From: Cecembia lonarensis LW9
Lineage (GTDB): Bacteria > Bacteroidota > Bacteroidia > Cytophagales > Cyclobacteriaceae
Assembly (NCBI RefSeq): GCF_000298295.1
Contig: NZ_AMGM01000046.1
Span: 1-36,478, forward strand
Length of the DNA stretch: 36,478 nt
Direction of reading: 5' to 3'
This document shows, in pieces, positions 9,115-15,640 of this stretch; positions within the stretch are counted from its first letter, which is position 1, and each line of letters begins with the position of its first letter. A program made the translations under genes and the position numbers. A model generated the notes under the pieces. It had not been told where the DNA came from and ran no database searches. It saw only the letters and a list, made by a program, of their open reading frames with translations.

Positions 9115-9684
9115 TTGGAATTTTTACACCGACACATAGAAGCTTTGATTTTCTGCTCTCCATCTCCGTTGGGCCTGGAAGAAATCCAGAAATGCCTGAC
9201 GGAGATGTTTGAGTCAGAAATTCCTATAGAACATATTCAGGAAGCCCTCAATGATTTACTTGAAAAGTACCAGCAGGAGGAGTTTTCTTTTGCCCTGGAG
9301 CAATTAGGCGGAGGTTATCAATTTTTGACCAAGCCTGCTTATCAGAGCAGTATATCCATTTTACTCAAGCAACAATCCCAAAAAAGGCTATCCACAGCCC
9401 AATTGGAAACCCTATCCATAATTGCCTATAAGCAACCGGTAACCAAAACTGAAATTGAGCATATCAGAGGGGTGAGTTGTGATTACTCTGTTCAAAAACT
9501 CTTGGAAAAGGAACTTATTGCCATCAAGGGAAAATCAGATGCCGTTGGTAAACCCATTCTTTATGGTACAAGTGATAAGTTTATGGAGTATTTTGGGATC
9601 AACAACTTAGGGGATCTTCCACAACCCAAGGATTTTTCCCAGGAAGCCAACCAAATCGGGGAAGAAAAAGATCAGCTCTCTTAG
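9115..9684 (+). CDS. scpB: Chromosome segregation and condensation protein ScpB
   Basis: Winged-helix subunit of the SMC-ScpA-ScpB condensin that organises the chromosome. The core motif is present: QLETLSIIAYKQPVTKTEIEHIRGV (around residues 100-124, split here for description) and the following KLLEKELIAIKGKSDAVGKPILYGTS. No ATG occurs in the N-terminal region; TTG at 9115 gives the sequence LEFLHRHIEALIF that matches where family members begin, and it sits one base after the TAA of the dksA-like gene. An alternative TTG at 9088 would overlap that gene. About 189 residues is normal. The stop codon overlaps that of the convergent SprT-like gene by 4 bases. Confidence 0.92.
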   Translation: MEFLHRHIEALIFCSPSPLGLEEIQKCLTEMFESEIPIEHIQEALNDLLEKYQQEEFSFALEQLGGGYQFLTKPAYQSSISILLKQQSQKRLSTAQLETLSIIAYKQPVTKTEIEHIRGVSCDYSVQKLLEKELIAIKGKSDAVGKPILYGTSDKFMEYFGINNLGDLPQPKDFSQEANQIGEEKDQLS

Positions 9685-10304
9685 TCTGATTTCTTCACTT
9701 CTGCATGGGCAGAAATGAGGAACTTTTTCCCTGTGGAAAGTTCTTCACATACCACCCTGGTCCTCCTGATCTGATCTTTTCTGAATCTTCTGCCCTGTAG
9801 TGAAAAAACCTCACCCGAAGGCAGATCGATCAACAATGCTTTATCCGGACTGATATTCAGGTCATAGGATTTCAATACTTTTGCCAAAAGCAAATCAGCC
9901 CCGGTACTGGCCTTGGGATTTTTCATATGCCTAAGCAGGGCCAGATAAACATCTTTAGGAAAAACCTTGTCGGAAAGGACTGGAAGCATTAACTCCCTAA
10001 AGGTCAGCTTCCACTCTGTACCATGAGGCCTGATTTTCCAACCATGGCGATCGAATGCCCGGTAATGGGCAACTTCATGGATGTAAGTGATCAAAAACTG
10101 ATAGGGGCTTAGGTTATAATTGATGGATATGGTCTGGACTTTTCTGTCTCTGCGGTATCTGAAGTCTCCTAATTTGCTGGAGCGATCCCGTGTAATGAAA
10201 AAATTAAATGGCTTTTCTTTCCAAAGCTGAAAACAATAATCCACGGCTGATTCAGGCACATGTTTCTTAAACGCTTCCAAAAATTGTGTATCCCTGTTTT
10301 CCAT
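9681..10304 (-). CDS. SprT-like zinc metalloprotease-fold protein
   Basis: SprT-like domain protein (the fold of eukaryotic Spartan). The zinc motif HEVAH is at residues 76-80, with H94 in RPHGTEW as the likely third ligand. The N-terminal SprT helix and the YNLSPYQFLITYI segment before HEVAH fit the family. The start at 10304 (MENRDTQFLEAF) is preferred; the frame stays open to 10403, but that extension runs through a terminator-like hairpin and looks non-coding. About 207 residues. The intrinsic terminator 14 bases ahead of the start leaves no room for a separate promoter between the two, so expression probably depends on read-through. Confidence 0.85.
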   Translation of the reverse strand: MENRDTQFLEAFKKHVPESAVDYCFQLWKEKPFNFFITRDRSSKLGDFRYRRDRKVQTISINYNLSPYQFLITYIHEVAHYRAFDRHGWKIRPHGTEWKLTFRELMLPVLSDKVFPKDVYLALLRHMKNPKASTGADLLLAKVLKSYDLNISPDKALLIDLPSGEVFSLQGRRFRKDQIRRTRVVCEELSTGKKFLISAHAEVKKSD

Positions 10305-10317
10305 ATCGCTTGAAATA

Positions 10318-10352
10318 TAAAAAAAAGGGCTGATCGATTTCCCGAACAGCCC
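10318..10352 (-). terminator. Terminator hairpin directly ahead of the SprT-like gene
   Basis: On the minus strand GGGCTG pairs with CAGCCC (10352-10347 with 10332-10327), with an inner TCG/CGA pairing, and runs into seven or more T. It ends transcripts from the Glu-rich lipoprotein gene and stands 14 bases before the SprT-like start codon, so it may act as an attenuator. Confidence 0.75.
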
Positions 10353-10390
10353 AGTTTTTAACCCGAAATATGCATTAGAATTTCTATTAC

Positions 10391-10498
10391 GAGCACAAAA
10401 CACCTCATAATCAATCGTTTCACTGCATTTAGCTCACTCAACATAGAGATGACTATGCTTCATTCGCTAAATGCTTAATTCTTTTGTGTTTTGAGCTC
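10391..10498. repeat. Nested inverted-repeat region of about 108 bp
   Basis: Three nested arms can be paired: GAGCACAAAACAC (10391-10403) with GTGTTTTGAGCTC (10486-10498, one mismatch), GCATTTAGC (10425-10433) with GCTAAATGC (10466-10474), and CATAG (10442-10446) with CTATG (10453-10457). It lies in the 3' untranslated part of the lipoprotein gene and could be a structured RNA or a palindromic repeat element. Confidence 0.6.
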
Positions 10499-10543
10499 TC
10501 ACAACGAACTCTAACGCATAATCCGGGTTTAAAGAAGTTAGAA

Positions 10544-10741
10544 TTAACCTTCTACTACCTCTTCAACTTCTTCAACTACCTCTTCGAACTCACCTTCGAT
10601 TGCTTCAGTAGCTTCTTCGATAGCCTCTTCAGTCTCTTCGATGATAACTTCTACTTCTTCAGTAACTTCTTCCGCCTTGTTTCCGCAAGCAGCTGCGAAC
10701 AACATACCAGCGATAGCGAATGATGCAAATACCTTTTTCAT
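10544..10741 (-). CDS. Small Glu-rich membrane lipoprotein
   Basis: A 65-residue protein with a lipoprotein signal (MKKVFASFAIAGMLFAAACG, lipobox cysteine C19). The 45 residues after CG contain 21 Glu, one Lys and no Asp, with Val, Ile, Ala and Thr between the Glu pairs in a three-to-four-residue rhythm, which predicts a long amphipathic acidic helix anchored to a membrane. No family recognised beyond short Glu-rich lipoproteins seen in Bacteroidota. It has a well-formed promoter of its own and its own terminator. Function unknown; cation binding or envelope spacing are guesses. Confidence 0.75.
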   Translation of the reverse strand: MKKVFASFAIAGMLFAAACGNKAEEVTEEVEVIIEETEEAIEEATEAIEGEFEEVVEEVEEVVEG

Positions 10742-10770
10742 GATTTTGTTTGTTTCTTAAATTAAGCGTG

Positions 10771-10800
10771 CAAAAGTACTACCATTCAAGTAATAATCAA
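10771..10800 (-). promoter_or_regulatory. Promoter of the Glu-rich lipoprotein gene
   Basis: On the minus strand TTG (10800-10798) is followed after 19 bases by TACTTTTG (10778-10771), matching the Bacteroidota -33/-7 consensus. The start codon lies 30 bases downstream of the -7 box. Confidence 0.7.
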
Positions 10801-10821
10801 GCTGTTCAACAAAAATTATTT

Positions 10822-12135
10822 TTATTTTTTCTTATACGTTATTTTGATCGGAACCCCTTCAAAATCAAAGTTTTCCCTCAACCTGTTTTCCAGGAATCTG
10901 GTATAGGGTTCTTTGATGTACTGAGGGAGGTTACAGAAGAAAGCAAATACAGGATTTTTAGTCGGTAACTGTGTAATATATTTAATCTTGATGTACTTCC
11001 CTTTGTTTGCTGGAGGCGGGTACTTTTCTATCTCCGGCAGGATTTTATCGTTCAGTTTGGAAGTAGCTACCTTCCTTGTTTTGTTTTCATACACCTTTAC
11101 AGCCAATTCTATAGCCTGGAAAATACGTTGTTTGGTCTCCACAGAAGTGAAAATGATAGGAATCCAACGGTTTTCACCAAGTTTCTCCAACATTTCTTTT
11201 TTGATCTTATCCATGGTCTTATGGTCTTTCTCAATAAGATCCCATTTGTTGACCATGATTATGATCCCTTTGTTGTTTTTGATACCCAAAGAAATTAGGT
11301 TGATGTCCTGGGCTTCCAAACCTCTGCTTGCATCTACCATGACAATCAAAACATCCGATTCTTCCAAGGTTCTCAAAGAACGCATGACCGAGTAAAACTC
11401 AATATCTTCCTTGACCTTCGCTTTTTTACGGATACCTGCCGTATCGGTGATGATAAAGTCCTGCCCGTACAATTTGTACCTGGTGTGGATGGCGTCTCGG
11501 GTGGTTCCTGCTTCATTGGTCACAATGGAACGTTCAGTACCCAGCAAGGCATTCAAAAAGGAAGATTTTCCCACATTAGGTCTGCCTAATATGGCAATTT
11601 TAGGTATCCCGGCCTCCGGGTCTTCTTCTCCCTCATCGGGGAAATGCTTGATCACCTCATCCAATATATCTCCCGTCCCGCTACCACTTACTGCGGCAAT
11701 GGGAAACACATCATTATCCCCCAAACCAAGGGCATAAAACTCTGCCGCCATCAATGCCTTTTCCGCACTGTCTGCCTTATTGGCAACGATGAAAATCGGT
11801 TTCTTGGATCCCCTGAGCTCATTGGCAAACTCTTTATCCAGATCTGTAAGGCCATCATGGCAATCCACTACAAAAAGTATGACATTTGCCTCATCTATTG
11901 CCAATTTAACCTGCTTCCGGATTTCTGCTTCATATACATCATCAGATCCTGTCACATACCCTCCTGTATCTATCACGGAAAAAAACTTGCCTCCCCACTG
12001 GGCATGTCCGTAGTGACGGTCCCGGGTCACGCCGGATACGTTATCCTCGATGGCTTTGCGCTGCTCGATCAACCTATTGAAAAAGGTAGATTTCCCCACG
12101 TTGGGCCTACCCACTATTGCTACAATATTTGCCAT
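10822..12135 (-). CDS. der: Ribosome assembly GTPase Der (EngA)
   Basis: Double-GTPase factor for 50S ribosomal subunit maturation. The two G domains are visible: GRPNVGKST at residues 8-16 with DTGG and NKAD, and GRPNVGKSS near 184 with DTAG and NKWD. The C-terminal KH-like domain ends in VPIKITYKKK. Length of 437 residues is typical. The gene begins 15 bases after the era stop, so era and der are probably one operon transcribed from the era promoter. Confidence 0.97.
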   Translation of the reverse strand: MANIVAIVGRPNVGKSTFFNRLIEQRKAIEDNVSGVTRDRHYGHAQWGGKFFSVIDTGGYVTGSDDVYEAEIRKQVKLAIDEANVILFVVDCHDGLTDLDKEFANELRGSKKPIFIVANKADSAEKALMAAEFYALGLGDNDVFPIAAVSGSGTGDILDEVIKHFPDEGEEDPEAGIPKIAILGRPNVGKSSFLNALLGTERSIVTNEAGTTRDAIHTRYKLYGQDFIITDTAGIRKKAKVKEDIEFYSVMRSLRTLEESDVLIVMVDASRGLEAQDINLISLGIKNNKGIIIMVNKWDLIEKDHKTMDKIKKEMLEKLGENRWIPIIFTSVETKQRIFQAIELAVKVYENKTRKVATSKLNDKILPEIEKYPPPANKGKYIKIKYITQLPTKNPVFAFFCNLPQYIKEPYTRFLENRLRENFDFEGVPIKITYKKK

Positions 12136-12150
12136 TGCTGTCCTATATTT

Positions 12151-13041
12151 TTATTGGTCGTAACCAAATCTTCTTAATTTATTTTTGTCTTTTCTCCAAT
12201 CCTCCGCCACCTTCACATAGGTTTCCAGGAAGATTTTTTTTCCGAAAAATTTTTCCATTTCTAACCTGGCCTGGGTACCTATCCTCTTTAAGGCTTTTCC
12301 TCCTTCTCCGATGATGATACCTTTTTGGCTGCTGCGCTCTACATAAATGATCGCCCTGATACGGATAATATTTTCTTCTTCGTAGAAATCTTCAATCTCA
12401 ACCTGAGTACTGTATGGGATTTCTTTTTTGTAATTGAGGAAAATTTTCTCCCTGACGATTTCAGAAGCAAAGAAACGCTCCGGCTTATCAGTAAGTTCAT
12501 CTTTGTTGTAGAAAGGCGGGTGAACCGGAAGGCGGTCCAAAATCTCCTGAAGAATGCGCTCCGTATTGAAACTTTCAGTAGCAGAGATGGGTATTACCGT
12601 TTCTGCCTTGATCCTTTGGGTCCAATATTGGGTCACTTCTTCCAGTTGATTTTCTTTAGACAAATCAATTTTGTTGATAACAAGAAGTACAGGAACACCT
12701 GATTGGTTGATCTTTTCTATTACGTCTTCTATTTCTTCGTCTGTTTCAAATAGATCGGTTACGAAAAGGATCACATCCGCATCCTCTAGGGACATATGGA
12801 CAAAACCCATCATATTCTTATGCAGCTCGTACTTAGGTTTGAGCATGCCCGGTGTATCCGAGAATACGATTTGGTAATGGTCATCATTGATGATACCCAT
12901 AATCCTATGTCTGGTCGTCTGGGCCTTAGAGGAGATGATCGAAAGTCTCTCGCCGATGAGCACATTCATAAGCGTGGACTTGCCGACATTGGGTTTACCA
13001 ATGATATTGACAAAGCCCGCTTTGTGTGTGTTTTCGGTCAT
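12151..13041 (-). CDS. era: GTPase Era
   Basis: GTPase that binds the 3' end of 16S rRNA during 30S subunit assembly. G1 is GKPNVGKST (residues 16-24), G3 is DTPGM, and G4 is NKID; the C-terminal KH domain has the GIIIGEGGKALKRIG loop for RNA binding. At 296 residues it is full length. First gene of the era-der pair, with a TACCTTTG -7 box 18 bases before the start codon. Confidence 0.97.
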   Translation of the reverse strand: MTENTHKAGFVNIIGKPNVGKSTLMNVLIGERLSIISSKAQTTRHRIMGIINDDHYQIVFSDTPGMLKPKYELHKNMMGFVHMSLEDADVILFVTDLFETDEEIEDVIEKINQSGVPVLLVINKIDLSKENQLEEVTQYWTQRIKAETVIPISATESFNTERILQEILDRLPVHPPFYNKDELTDKPERFFASEIVREKIFLNYKKEIPYSTQVEIEDFYEEENIIRIRAIIYVERSSQKGIIIGEGGKALKRIGTQARLEMEKFFGKKIFLETYVKVAEDWRKDKNKLRRFGYDQ

Positions 13042-13058
13042 GACTACAGTTTTTTGTG

Positions 13059-13066
13059 CAAAGGTA
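13059..13066 (-). promoter_or_regulatory. Candidate -7 promoter box for era-der
   Basis: The minus strand reads TACCTTTG followed by C, the same box as ahead of asd, 18 bases from the era ATG. No clear TTG at -33. Confidence 0.5.
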
Positions 13067-13071
13067 CTTGA

Positions 13072-13259
13072 TTTTTTCCATAGCCCATGCCTTTAACGTA
13101 AAACAAACCAAATATACTTTGGGAAAATCTGACGAAAATGGCAATTACAGTGGAATTAGACTGTTTTTATGGGCAAAAAAATATTTTCAGTAAGCAGCTA
13201 ATATTCAGGGAATAAGTCTATCTAAGTATATCAGTAGAAAAATTATCTCCCGTCTACAT
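13072..13259. other. Intergenic stretch between era and tRNA-fMet
   Basis: AT-rich spacer between divergent units; beyond the era and tRNA promoters at its ends I see no gene, strong hairpin or repeat. Confidence 0.5.
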
Positions 13260-13290
13260 TTGCTTTGTATCAATAAAACCTCTACTTTTG
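13260..13290 (+). promoter_or_regulatory. Promoter of the initiator tRNA gene
   Basis: TTG (13260-13262) is separated by 20 bases from TACTTTTG (13283-13290), a good Bacteroidota promoter. It lies 58 bases before the tRNA 5' end. Confidence 0.6.
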
Positions 13291-13348
13291 TACCACGATT
13301 TCAGCAAATGGCTGTCAACATTAGAAAATCATTTGATTAAAGATATAT

Positions 13349-13421
<73 letters not shown>

Positions 13422-13427
13422 CTCAAG

Positions 13428-13454
13428 ACCAGGCAGTAATGTCTGGTTTTTTTT
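13428..13454 (+). terminator. Terminator of the initiator tRNA
   Basis: ACCAG (13428-13432) pairs with CTGGT (13443-13447), followed by a run of eight T. Confidence 0.75.
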
Positions 13455-13494
13455 ATGTCAAAAAATTCTCTGGAGGGCTAATAGCCGTGGCGGA

Positions 13495-13554
13495 CACAGG
13501 TTCGAGTCCCCCGCCCGTAACGATTGGTACAGTCGGGCGGGTGTTCCCGCTACT
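13495..13554 (+). repeat. Second tRNA-fMet 3' fragment, split by a 32-bp palindrome
   Basis: CACAGGTTCGAGTCC (13495-13509) and TGTTCCCGCTACT (13542-13554) are identical to consecutive parts of the tRNA 3' half (13396-13410 and 13411-13423), but are separated by 32 extra bases. No anticodon arm precedes it, so it is not a working tRNA. This is an attachment-site-like duplicate. Confidence 0.85.
13510..13541. repeat. 32-bp palindromic insert in the tRNA fragment
   Basis: Eight-base perfect terminal inverted repeats, CCCGCCCG and CGGGCGGG, enclose 16 bases (13518-13533). The GC-rich ends stand out from the AT-rich surroundings. It interrupts the T-stem of the tRNA copy exactly, without loss of tRNA bases. 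Confidence 0.7.
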
Positions 13555-13557
13555 ACG

Positions 13558-13587
13558 AAGGATACTGGAAACGGTATCCTTTTTTTT
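13558..13587 (+). terminator. Terminator after the second tRNA fragment
   Basis: AAGGATAC (13558-13565) pairs perfectly with GTATCCTT (13574-13581) around an eight-base loop, followed by T. Confidence 0.75.
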
Positions 13588-13665
13588 GGCGATTTTTCAA
13601 AAAAAATAGTATCCAAAAACGCTACTTTCTCTTGCACTTCGGTATCATTTTTGCTACCTTTAAAA

Positions 13666-13848
13666 ATGAAGGTCAAAGAACTTCTTAAAATACTAAAAGA
13701 TGATGGCTGGAAGGAAAAAACCCAGAAAGGAAGTCACCTACAATTGATTCATCCAAAAAAGTCAGGTAAGGTAACTGTCCCTGTTCATGGAGGAGATATC
13801 CCCATCGGCACTTTGAACTCTATTCTTAAGCAAGCCGGTCTTAAGTAG
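13666..13848 (+). CDS. hicA: HicA-type mRNA interferase toxin
   Basis: Toxin of a type II HicAB pair: a small double-stranded-RNA-binding-fold RNase that cleaves mRNA. The family layout is clear: N-terminal helix MKVKELLKILKDDGW, the catalytic His in KGSHLQLIHP (H24), a strand VTVPVHGGD, and the C-terminal helix GTLNSILKQAGL. At 60 residues it has standard length. Start at 13666 is chosen over a TTG five codons upstream because HicA proteins begin with this short helix. hicB follows after 21 bases in the usual toxin-first order. Confidence 0.92.
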   Translation: MKVKELLKILKDDGWKEKTQKGSHLQLIHPKKSGKVTVPVHGGDIPIGTLNSILKQAGLK

Positions 13849-13869
13849 TTTAAACAAGATTCTGATAAA

Positions 13870-14271
13870 ATGGCCCAAATTGTAAATATGAAAACAGTAA
13901 AAATAAATCTAACCATAGAAAAGGGGGAAGACCATAAATTTTGGGGAAGCCTAACCTATAATGAAAATCTGATCACAGATTATGCTGATAGCATTTCTGA
14001 GCTTGAAGATAAAATTAAAGTCCTTTTAAAAGACTTTGAAGGCTTGGAACCTGAAGAAGTAGAGTTTGTTCGCCACTATGATGTATATGCCCTATTCAGG
14101 CGCTATGATTATTTGAAAATTTCCAGCGTGGCTAAATATGCAGGTATGAACGCGGCATTATTGCGACAATATGCATCAGGGGTTAAAAACCCTTCAATAG
14201 AACAAGCCAAAAAAATAGAGCAGACTTTACATAAATTGGCAGTAGAACTCGGGGAAGCAAGTGTTGTTTGA
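13870..14271 (+). CDS. hicB: HicB-type antitoxin with C-terminal HTH
   Basis: Antitoxin partner of HicA. The N-terminal half (residues about 8-60, with FWGSLTYNENLITDYADSI and a following acidic helix) is the degenerate RNase-H-like HicB fold. Residues about 85-128 (SVAKYAGMNAALLRQYASG, then KNPSIEQAKKIEQTLHKL) are a Cro/XRE-type helix-turn-helix that would bind the operon's own promoter. Start could also be the second Met, six codons downstream. Normal length of 133 residues; the pair appears functional. Confidence 0.9.
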   Translation: MAQIVNMKTVKINLTIEKGEDHKFWGSLTYNENLITDYADSISELEDKIKVLLKDFEGLEPEEVEFVRHYDVYALFRRYDYLKISSVAKYAGMNAALLRQYASGVKNPSIEQAKKIEQTLHKLAVELGEASVV

Positions 14272-14481
14272 TCATTGATATAATCAGAAACCTTCACAAG
14301 CTCTTGGAATTGCCTTTAGAGGTTTTGATTCCCCCTTATGAATTGAATGGCATCTAAGTCACTGTTAATTTAAAAATTAATTTAGCAATATTGGTCGCTA
14401 TCGGTCAACGATCTGTATAGATTTTACTGACTAAGTTTTGGTGATTTTTTTAGCTTTATCCATATTGTCACTTTCAATTTT

Positions 14482-14796
14482 ATGGATGAGCAACTCATAT
14501 CCTCAATTCTTCTACTTTTTGTGCTTTTAATAGTGTGGTTCCTCAAAAGGTGGTGGTTCTCACTCAAAAGAAAGCGTAGGCGTAAATACTACAGGGATGT
14601 ATATCTTAAATCAGAAGAATGGAAAAGAAAAAGATTTGTAGTCTTGAAGAGGGACAATTGGAGATGTGTATATTGTGGTGCTCGAGCTCAAGAAGTTCAT
14701 CATAAAAAATACGCCAAAAGGAATATAGGTAAAGAGCCCATTCATTGGTTAGTTTCGGTTTGCAAAGTTTCCCATGATTCATTTCATAAACGGTAA
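14482..14796 (+). CDS. Membrane-anchored HNH endonuclease-like protein
   Basis: A 104-residue protein with one N-terminal membrane segment (about residues 5-22), a strongly basic juxtamembrane stretch (KRWWFSLKRKRRRKYYRDVY) and a compact HNH domain. Visible HNH elements are the RFVVLKRDNWRCVYCG zinc knuckle (C62, C65), the HH pair at 73-74 (EVHHKKYAKR) and the final CKVSHDSFH. In the second knuckle the usual second cysteine is S97, so the structural zinc would have three Cys ligands or be lost. Anchoring would place the nuclease at the inner membrane on the cytoplasmic side. No obvious partner; it sits alone between two toxin-antitoxin loci. Confidence 0.75.
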   Translation: MDEQLISSILLLFVLLIVWFLKRWWFSLKRKRRRKYYRDVYLKSEEWKRKRFVVLKRDNWRCVYCGARAQEVHHKKYAKRNIGKEPIHWLVSVCKVSHDSFHKR

Positions 14797-14874
14797 ATAA
14801 ATTATTTCTAAGTGGTTTTTTGAACTTTTTAATATATTTTTATGTACCAATATGTGTACACAAAATTGAATGAT

Positions 14875-15126
14875 ATGTTAGTAATTAGTACTAGAGAGTT
14901 TCGACAAAATCTAAAAAAATACCTAGATCTCATCGATAAGAATGAGCGAGTGATCATTAAGAGGGGAAAAGACAAGGTCTATGAAATTTCAAGTGAAGTA
15001 AAAAATGACCGATTCTTCGATGATCCAATTGTTCAGGAACGATTGGCCAAAAGCATAAAGTCTTACACTGAGGGAAAAACAGTGAATATATCCCCTGAGC
15101 AATTGAAAGACCTCTTGGGTATATGA
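14875..15126 (+). CDS. Phd/YefM-type antitoxin
   Basis: An 83-residue antitoxin of a type II pair. The N-terminal Phd fold is seen in MLVISTREFRQNLKKYLDLI and ERVIIKRGKDKVYEI; the C-terminal part (TVNISPEQLKDLLGI) is the flexible toxin-neutralising tail. I chose the start at 14875 since Phd proteins begin at this strand; an upstream ATG at 14842 would add 11 residues of no family character. Its stop overlaps the start of the toxin remnant (ATGA, 15123-15126). Confidence 0.85.
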   Translation: MLVISTREFRQNLKKYLDLIDKNERVIIKRGKDKVYEISSEVKNDRFFDDPIVQERLAKSIKSYTEGKTVNISPEQLKDLLGI

Positions 15127-15400
15127 TATTTGACATTGAGTTTACTCCTGAGGCCCTGGAAGATATTGAGAAGCTCAAGAAAACAGGAAATAAGGCTATA
15201 TAAAGAAGATTTTCTCTCTTATCCAAGAACTAATACAACATCCTGAAACAGGAACAGGAAAACCTGAAAAGCTTAAATACTATAGGCAAAACATCTGGTC
15301 AAGAAGGATCGATAGAAAACACAGGCTAGTTTATTTGATAGAAGAAACAAAAATCGTTGTGACGGTTTTGGGTGCTTATGGCCATTATGGTGATAAATAA
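15123..15400 (+). pseudogene. Frameshifted RelE/YoeB-type toxin
   Basis: The first frame reads MIFDIEFTPEALEDIEKL and on to NKAI, then stops at TAA (15201-15203). The remaining toxin continues in another frame (KKIFSLIQELIQHPETGTGK, then PEKLKYYRQNIWSRRI, DRKHRLVYLIEE and GAYGHYGDK) to TAA at 15400. Restoring one base near 15201 gives one normal toxin of about 92 residues. The Txe/YoeB motifs WSRRI and HRLVY and the C-terminal GAYGHY are intact. The ribosome-dependent RNase activity should be lost unless the shift is a sequencing error. The cognate antitoxin is intact. Confidence 0.85.
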
Positions 15401-15452
15401 ACCCATTATCTCGCAGCAAGAACGCAAAGTTTTTTCAAATGCTTTTGGCAAA

Positions 15453-15476
15453 TTCGAATCCTGCTCCTGCTAGTAT
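15453..15476 (+). repeat. Third, decayed copy of the tRNA-fMet 3' end
   Basis: TTCGAATCCTGCTCCTGCTA aligns without gaps to the tRNA bases TTCGAGTCCTGTTCCCGCTA with three substitutions, all transitions. After five further bases comes ACCAG, as after the real tRNA, and then a T-run. It probably marks the far end of an insertion into the tRNA. Confidence 0.7.
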
Positions 15477-15478
15477 GT

Positions 15479-15508
15479 AACCAGGAAGAAAAGGTTGGCT
15501 TTTTTTTC
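15479..15508 (+). terminator. Weak, decayed terminator after the third tRNA copy
   Basis: AACC and GGTT arms with a following run of eight T. It resembles a degenerate form of the tRNA terminator. Confidence 0.4.
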
Positions 15509-15640
15509 AAAATCTACTCTACTCATTCCCTTTACGTATTTTTTCATATTTCCTTAAAAATTTGTTCTAATTTGAAGGCTTTTAGTTTTCATAATGATTA
15601 TTTTTCCTTAGATTAATTTTTAAAGTATTCGTTATTAATT

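Noticed and set aside
10484-10723. Plus-strand frame opposite the Glu-rich lipoprotein gene
   Set aside because: It is the complement of Glu codons, giving Phe/Leu/Ser runs; the minus strand has signal peptide, promoter and terminator.
13481-13554. A second tRNA gene
   Set aside because: Only the T-arm and acceptor 3' half are present and these are split by 32 bases; no anticodon or D arm can be drawn.
14365-14380. AT palindrome TTAATTTAAAAATTAA as an operator
   Set aside because: Such dyads are common by chance in AT-rich spacer DNA, and it is over 100 bases from the next start codon.
15190-15210. Programmed frameshift in the toxin gene
   Set aside because: There is no slippery heptamer or following structure at ATATAAAGAAG; a simple one-base loss is the simpler reading.
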